A stretch of DNA of 64,000 bases from Laccaria trichodermophora (taxonomy: Eukaryota > Basidiomycota > Agaricomycetes > Agaricales > Hydnangiaceae): positions 800,762 to 864,761 of the forward strand of contig JACTVC010000023.1 in NCBI GenBank assembly GCA_018417955.1. Direction: 5' to 3'. The translations under genes were made by a program, and so were the position numbers. Shown piece by piece: positions 59,401 to 64,000 of this stretch. Every line of letters begins with the position of its first letter. The first letter of the stretch is position 1. The notes beneath the pieces are model-generated. The model had not been told where the DNA came from, did not search any database, and was given only the letters and a program-made list of their open reading frames with translations.

Positions 59401-59429
59401 CTGTCCCTGAGCAATGAAAGACAAATTAC

Positions 59430-59874
59430 AGTCTTTGGGGCGCAAAATTCTCGCCAACGGAAACATCTTTTCAAGTTATTCGCTTCGAGCTCGGATTTCT
59501 GCCCGTTGCAATTACATTTTCCGGATCTTCAGTCCTTGCAAAGTGTTTGTCAGTCCTAAGCCCAAACTTCAACGACGCTTAATGGTAGTTATGGTCTGGC
59601 TACTATCGATAAGTACAGTGTGCATATTTATCCAATCTTCGGGCCTTGCGCAGCTCGTGGGGAGGATTTTCAACAGTACAATCGGAGACTTGTGCGAGGA
59701 CGATTTCCGATTTGGGCGCCAAGTGACGGGACTTCCCCTTTTGTCAAGGTAACCGCTTCAGCAGGAAGCGAATTGGAGTGCCAACAAGCCCGACAATTTT
59801 TCTTCCATCAACGCCGTGTGTTATTTCAATCAAGGGAAAGTCAGGCAGCGGTCCGCCAGAGCGTTGCAAAAATC
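59430..59874. repeat. Duplicated hydrophobin upstream region (copy 2)
   Basis: Inverted copy of 36,300-36,880; together with the coding regions and the 3' flanks this makes an inverted segmental duplication of about 1.2 kb. Confidence 0.75.
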
Positions 59875-59881
59875 TATAAAA
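59875..59881 (+). promoter_or_regulatory. TATA box of hydrophobin 2
   Basis: TATAAAA in ATCTATAAAAGCAGG, about 124 bp before the start codon, as in hydrophobin 1. Confidence 0.7.
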
Positions 59882-60004
59882 GCAGGAGCGACACGACATT
59901 GATTCTTCAGTCGAATACCCAACTTCGCCACCGTCACTTCCTATCTTCGCAAAGCACACACACTCTCTATATCACCTACCCAAAACCCCGTCGCTCATTC
60001 AAAA

Positions 60005-60519
60005 ATGTTCTCTAAAGTCCTCTTCGTCGCCACTGCCCTCGTTGCCTTTGTCGCTGGCTCCCCCGTCCCCGACATCGAAAATTCGTGCAACACTGGCTCT
60101 ATGCAATGCTGTTAGTTCGATCTCTCTCTCTCCACCGCGAGGCATGGGTCTGATTTATTTAAAAACTTTTTTATAGGCAACCAAACCTTTGCGTCTGACT
60201 CGAAACAGGCCAACGTCTTGGCTTCCCTTTTGAACATCAACCTCAGCCAGTTCACCGGTCAAGTTGGTACTAGTTGCACTCCCATCAGCGCCCTCGCTAT
60301 CAGCCAAGGTGGCAGCTGGTAAGTTGTCTTGTCCATTTTCCCGATACATTCTCATGTGGTTATTATAAACCAACCAGCACCCAGCAGCCCGTTTGCTGCG
60401 ACGGCAATACTTTCCGTACGTATTTCTTTTCTTTCGCGCCTGCCCCTCTGAATCTAGTCCTCTCCTTTCTAGACGGCCTCATCGTCGTTGGCTGCTCCCC
60501 CATCAATGTCAACCTCTAG
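60005..60519 (+). CDS. Class I hydrophobin 2
   Basis: Exons 60005-60110, 60177-60318, 60378-60415, 60473-60519 give 110 residues plus stop. Signal peptide MFSKVLFVATALVAFVAGS; cysteine spacing C-X6-CC-X32-C-X13-C-X5-CC-X12-C, identical to hydrophobin 1. Only a few residues differ (for example T for A and G for A in the signal peptide, SMQ for TMQ, N for D in LASLLNINLS, V for I near the C-terminus). Intron positions and phases are the same. Strong conservation of coding sequence against drift in introns suggests a recent duplication under constraint or gene conversion. Confidence 0.97.
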
Positions 60520-61067
60520 ATATGCTTCCCCATCTCGGGTTAGAGGCTTGCTTTCGACGCCATCACCATTCGCCATATATTTATTATACTAGTTCAACTA
60601 ATCATAATTTTTTGAGCCTCGTCCGTTGGATCGATCTAAGGAATTTCCTTGCCGGTGTGCCACTTGATATTTTGTTGCAAAGTGATTTTACAAAAGTATC
60701 GACTGTTCGATTCTCATGGCCTTTGTAAAGTTATCTCTATGAATTACCGACACGATTGTCAACACCGGTGTTCCCTTTTTCTCTAAAAGGTGTCGTCCCG
60801 GTCATAAAATTTTTTAAGGGGCCAAGCATGCAATCAACACGAAATGGAAGTGCACGGCTTTTAAGGAGCGCTGCCTCGTCCTGAGCACCAATGTTTAGAG
60901 ACACGTCGAGGACGGTAACGAGCCTGTTTTGTCCATATAACACGGGCTGGATGCACGCAGCAAGTTACAAGTCTGGTCAGACTCAAGACGCTGTGTTTCT
61001 CCCCCAGCATGTGGTCATGAACTGTAAGTCAATTGAAGCCTGGCCAACTAAGCCGTAAGCCGCAAAG
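60520..61067. other. Spacer between convergent hydrophobin 2 and TRM44
   Basis: The first 120 bp match the 3' flank of hydrophobin 1. The rest shows no gene. Confidence 0.5.
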
Positions 61068-62827
61068 CTAATGGGCCCCAGCCTTCCCCTCTGGCTTCCT
61101 CGTCTGAAAGAGCCCCCTCTTCTTAACGTCTTCAACAACGGCACGAACATTGTCAAGGGCCCATTCAGGCCGTACGACACCCAGTCGTTTCCGACCTAAA
61201 GATACATAAACGCCATCAGCACGAGATAGAGCAGAGAGAAAGACGCAGCAACACACCAACAACCGCCCAATTCCTCGTACTCGGAATCCTCAACGTCTCA
61301 CACTCCACCACCCACCCGCAATGCACACTCAGCGTTGCCAGCCAGATCCGATACATCGAATACGAGCTAGCGTTGCTCCCATCCCCACCAAGGTTGAGGC
61401 TCTCGATAAACTGCTCCATCGTCATCCCAATACCCTCAGGCAGTGGATACCCAGATGGACTGTCCCTTTCGAATTTAGTATCGAACTTCCACGCACAGCA
61501 CGGGATGGAGAGATACCCAACTGCGTCATGCAGCGTTGCCAGGACTGGGATCCAGGGCGTTAATTCGTCAGCGTGATTGCCAATGATAAATGCGTTTCTG
61601 GGGCTGATAAAGGATGGATCCGGAGCCTCGTCAGTCGGGTCGAAAGCGTGGACGTGCAGCTGGGCTTGAGTTTCAACGGGGTAGTGTGACCAGGACACAC
61701 GTGCCCGAAGATCGACGCCTGAGCCCACGTAGCCTTCTGCTATGAGGATATGCGTGAGGAGTCCATTTCCGCATCTACCACGGAAAAGTCAGCAAGTAAG
61801 TGAATGGAAGAGGGGAAGTTGTACCCCAGGTCTAGGAAGCCCCCAGGTGGTCGTGGCCAGCTCTTCCAGGGTTCTTCAGCCGAATCGACCACGGTTGATC
61901 CCGAAGTCGAGAAGGTGTCCTTCCACAAGAGCATCAAGTAGGTTGCGATCCCAATATCCTAACTGGTCCGTTAGGTATGATCCTTGAGGAGGAACCGAGT
62001 ACTGACCACACACCTCGAAAACGTGCTTCAACGGATCCGTAACTTCCTGCCACGTATTCACCAGCGATTTGTGTCGCTCCCTCATAACTAGGTACAGATC
62101 CTGATAAGCCTCCCGCGAGACTAAACAGTCGTGCTGGACCCGCTTCTTGTAATTCGTCATTGCGCCCCACCCGTATCGATGGAGTGTTTCTAGAAGAGCT
62201 AGACAGGTGCGGTACAAGCGGGAGTTTGGATCCGTCGGGGTATTTGGCAAAGGGAGTGCTTCCATACGCAGTCTGGGGGAGGTACCGGTGTTCATGGGCG
62301 AATGGATGTACCGAAATGCAAGGTGAGATACGGAGGGGTGGTAATAGGGTAGGGACGCGCCTGGAGCCACGATGGGAGTAAGGATAAGCGTGTCTGGGTT
62401 TCCGGACTCGGAAGCATGAAGGGAACAGTATTGTTCCAACGCCGCATCTCTTCCGGGTCTTCTTGGCAGGAGTCGGCGATGGATACATTGGACAGGGTGG
62501 TGTTTCTCCAAACGCGGAACGTCTTCCACAAATTCTGACTCTGATTCTTCAACAACTTCCGATCTCAAGATCAAAGTCGAGTTGTATTCGGGATGGTGGA
62601 TGAGCTGCGAAATGGCTATTTCGAACTAGGATTTGGTACGTGTTATTTCAGAATGACTTTACAGGTTGAGATGAGTACCTTACGATTTCAATCGGGAAGT
62701 TCGCGGGGCAAGAGATGATAGGTGTCCAAGTTTTACCATCGTGAATCAAAGCTGGAGTAAAGTTTTCCGTGGGATCGTACTGAACGGGCTCGAACCGAGG
62801 CCTTTGAGCAGCGCCGTTGCCCGACAT
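61068..62827 (-). CDS. TRM44: tRNA(Ser) Um44 2'-O-methyltransferase
   Basis: SAM-dependent enzyme that methylates the ribose of U44 in cytosolic tRNA-Ser. Exons (minus) 62827-62684, 62625-62014, 61958-61825, 61774-61257, 61195-61068 give 511 residues plus stop. Motifs: VFEDIGIATYLMLLWKD across the second intron, SAM-binding motif FLDLGCGNGLLTHIL with YVGSGVDLRARVSW, and the family motif IIGNHADELTPWIPVLA followed by YLSIPCCAWKFDTKF. The C-terminus RGLFQTRKPEGKAGAH is conserved-looking. The 3' donor near 61,256 is read as GTGTGT, which is the choice that keeps the GRKRLGVV frame. An intact housekeeping gene. Confidence 0.93.
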
Positions 62828-63404
62828 AGTCAGCAGTCGACACCAAGATTAGCGTGCCATCTTTGTGAAGCCCAAAGAAACGTACATGTAGAATGGCTAT
62901 ACTCCAGGCAACAATCTGGAACACCAAGAACTGAATACTCGTCACGGAGGGAGTTTTTACAGCACGAGATAGCGAGGTGGTGGTTATCGAAAGGAAAATT
63001 CGACGTACATGATCGGTTCTCACGCGTCTTCACACCGCTGCCCAATTGCCCCCTGAAAGCTGCGTGGAATTCTCTTTATGACAGAAGACATGGACTGTAA
63101 TTTTGCGTTCATACAGATTTATCATCGAATACACATTTTCGACAAAATAGCTGCGAAAAACCGACCTTGGAACTATTCACTGGCACGGAACTGCCAGTGG
63201 AGCGTAAGAACTTTTTCAATCGAGGGCGACTTCTTCGTGTGTCCGGATACTCTGCTCGGGAACAACTCGGGAAGTATTTTTGTGGAAAGAAAAGGGTAGA
63301 ATGTGTATCCATGATTGCATGCGTGAACTTGGCGAGAACGTAAGTACAACAGATGCAAAAACGAACTTCTGTGTACGCCACCATGACTCACACCTCGACG
63401 AAAA
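62828..63404. other. Spacer, no gene seen
   Basis: Upstream of TRM44 (-) and downstream of the third reductase copy (-). Short open frames on both strands without features. Confidence 0.45.
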
Positions 63405-64000
63405 CTAAATTAACACACCCACCCGCCTCCAATACCCCACACTCGCCCTCACCAACTCATCCTCATTCTCTCCAACCAGCTCCCTGAACGCCGCCGAATC
63501 CCTCCCTGTTTCATCCATACGAAAGCCAACCAATCCAAGTCCCAACCTCGCAAACTCCTCTTGCAGGAACCTCGTGATCGGGGTAGCTGGCAGGACTTCC
63601 TCGTCTTTGCGAACGCAAGCGATCCATTGTTGGAATGGTGTCAGGGGGAGGGGAGTGGCGCTACCGCTCAGGAGAGAGGCGAGGGTGTGGGTTATGTGGG
63701 GCCAGGGACGTCGTATTGGGTTCTCGAGGTGATAGATTGGTTTGAAGGATGGCGAGAACAAGAGGTCGATGAGGATCTCGCTTGCGCGGTCGGCGGGGAG
63801 CCATGAGGCTGTCTACCACACGAGAACATCCCATCAGACGGGTCATAAAACGAGAAAACATAACTCACCCCCCGCAAATCAGGCACAACTCCCAAACTCT
63901 GCATAGTCCTCACCATCAACGGGACATGCTCCCATTCATTCCACGCTCCTTTATCCATCGTGCCTGTTATTTGTCCAAGACGTACGACGGAAGCGCGTAC
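63405..64000 (-). CDS. NRPS-like adenylate-forming reductase 3, C-terminal end (partial)
   Basis: C-terminal part of the reductase domain; the gene continues past the right edge. The visible exons read VRLGQITGTMDKGAWNEWEH ... MQSLGVVPDLRG, a short intron (about 63,811-63,864, GTGAGT to GGTAG), then TASWLPADRASEILIDLLF ... YHLENPIRRPW, ending YWRRVGVLI-stop at 63,405. No stop or shift is seen, and it keeps the Trp codon and simple TPITRFLQEEF sequence where copy 2 has a stop and the palindrome insertion. It is probably the functional member of the family, by inference from the short visible part. Confidence 0.85.

Noticed and set aside
1..64000. CRISPR arrays, rRNA genes, retrotransposon reverse transcriptase or integrase, viral genes
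   Set aside because: Looked for; no array with regular spacers, no rRNA-like sequence and no RT/integrase motifs were seen. The repeats present are inverted-repeat elements, satellites and gene relics.

Overview
The window is nuclear DNA of a filamentous basidiomycete, most likely a mushroom-forming Agaricomycete. The evidence is two class I hydrophobins, many-exon genes with 50-65 nt GT-AG introns, NACHT-WD40 STAND proteins, several F-box proteins, NRPS-like adenylate-forming reductases, a fungal Ctr copper transporter and a Pex24/30-type peroxin. No bacterial, organellar or viral gene was seen.

Positions 1-33,200 are a duplicated, repeat-rich block. A unit made of a GDA1/CD39-type nucleoside diphosphatase (+) facing a large NACHT-WD40 gene (-) occurs twice: GDA1 at 2.2-4.2 kb with NLR1 at 6.7-11.7 kb, and GDA1 at 20.0-22.2 kb with NLR2 at 22.9-27.7 kb. 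All four GDA1 copies or fragments are broken. Both NLR genes can be spliced into uninterrupted frames of 1,558 and 1,467 codons, and each carries 14 WD repeats. Two apparently non-autonomous inverted-repeat elements interrupt the unit: a 1.95 kb element just downstream of NLR1 and a 1.16 kb element, flanked by a perfect 7-bp target duplication, just upstream of NLR2. Comparing the two units gives the pre-insertion state for both. Between and beyond the units lie at least three long copies and one short copy of a decayed 2-2.7 kb sequence that I cannot name.

Positions 34,000-64,000 are gene-rich. In order: Ctr copper transporter (+), hydrophobin 1 (-), F-box gene 1 (-), decayed adenylate-forming reductase 1 (+), F-box gene 2 (-), a doubtful small Ser/Thr/Pro-rich locus, decayed adenylate-forming reductase 2 (+), tRNA-Glu(UUC) (-), an intronless F-box/LRR gene (+), a 1,121-codon JmjC/cupin-like gene (-), a PEX24/30-like DysF peroxin (+), an SDR oxidoreductase (-), a hydrophobin remnant (-), hydrophobin 2 (+), TRM44 tRNA methyltransferase (-), and the C-terminal end of a third adenylate-forming reductase (-) that runs off the right edge. 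Segmental duplication shaped this half too: the F-box/reductase pair is duplicated with its intergenic DNA, and the two hydrophobins are inverted copies with matching promoters.

There is no evident single pathway. Housekeeping genes (TRM44, peroxin, Ctr, tRNA) are interspersed with fast-evolving families (NLR, F-box, hydrophobin, NRPS-like). The exon joins given here were worked out by hand from splice motifs, paralogue comparison and reading-frame sums, not from transcripts.
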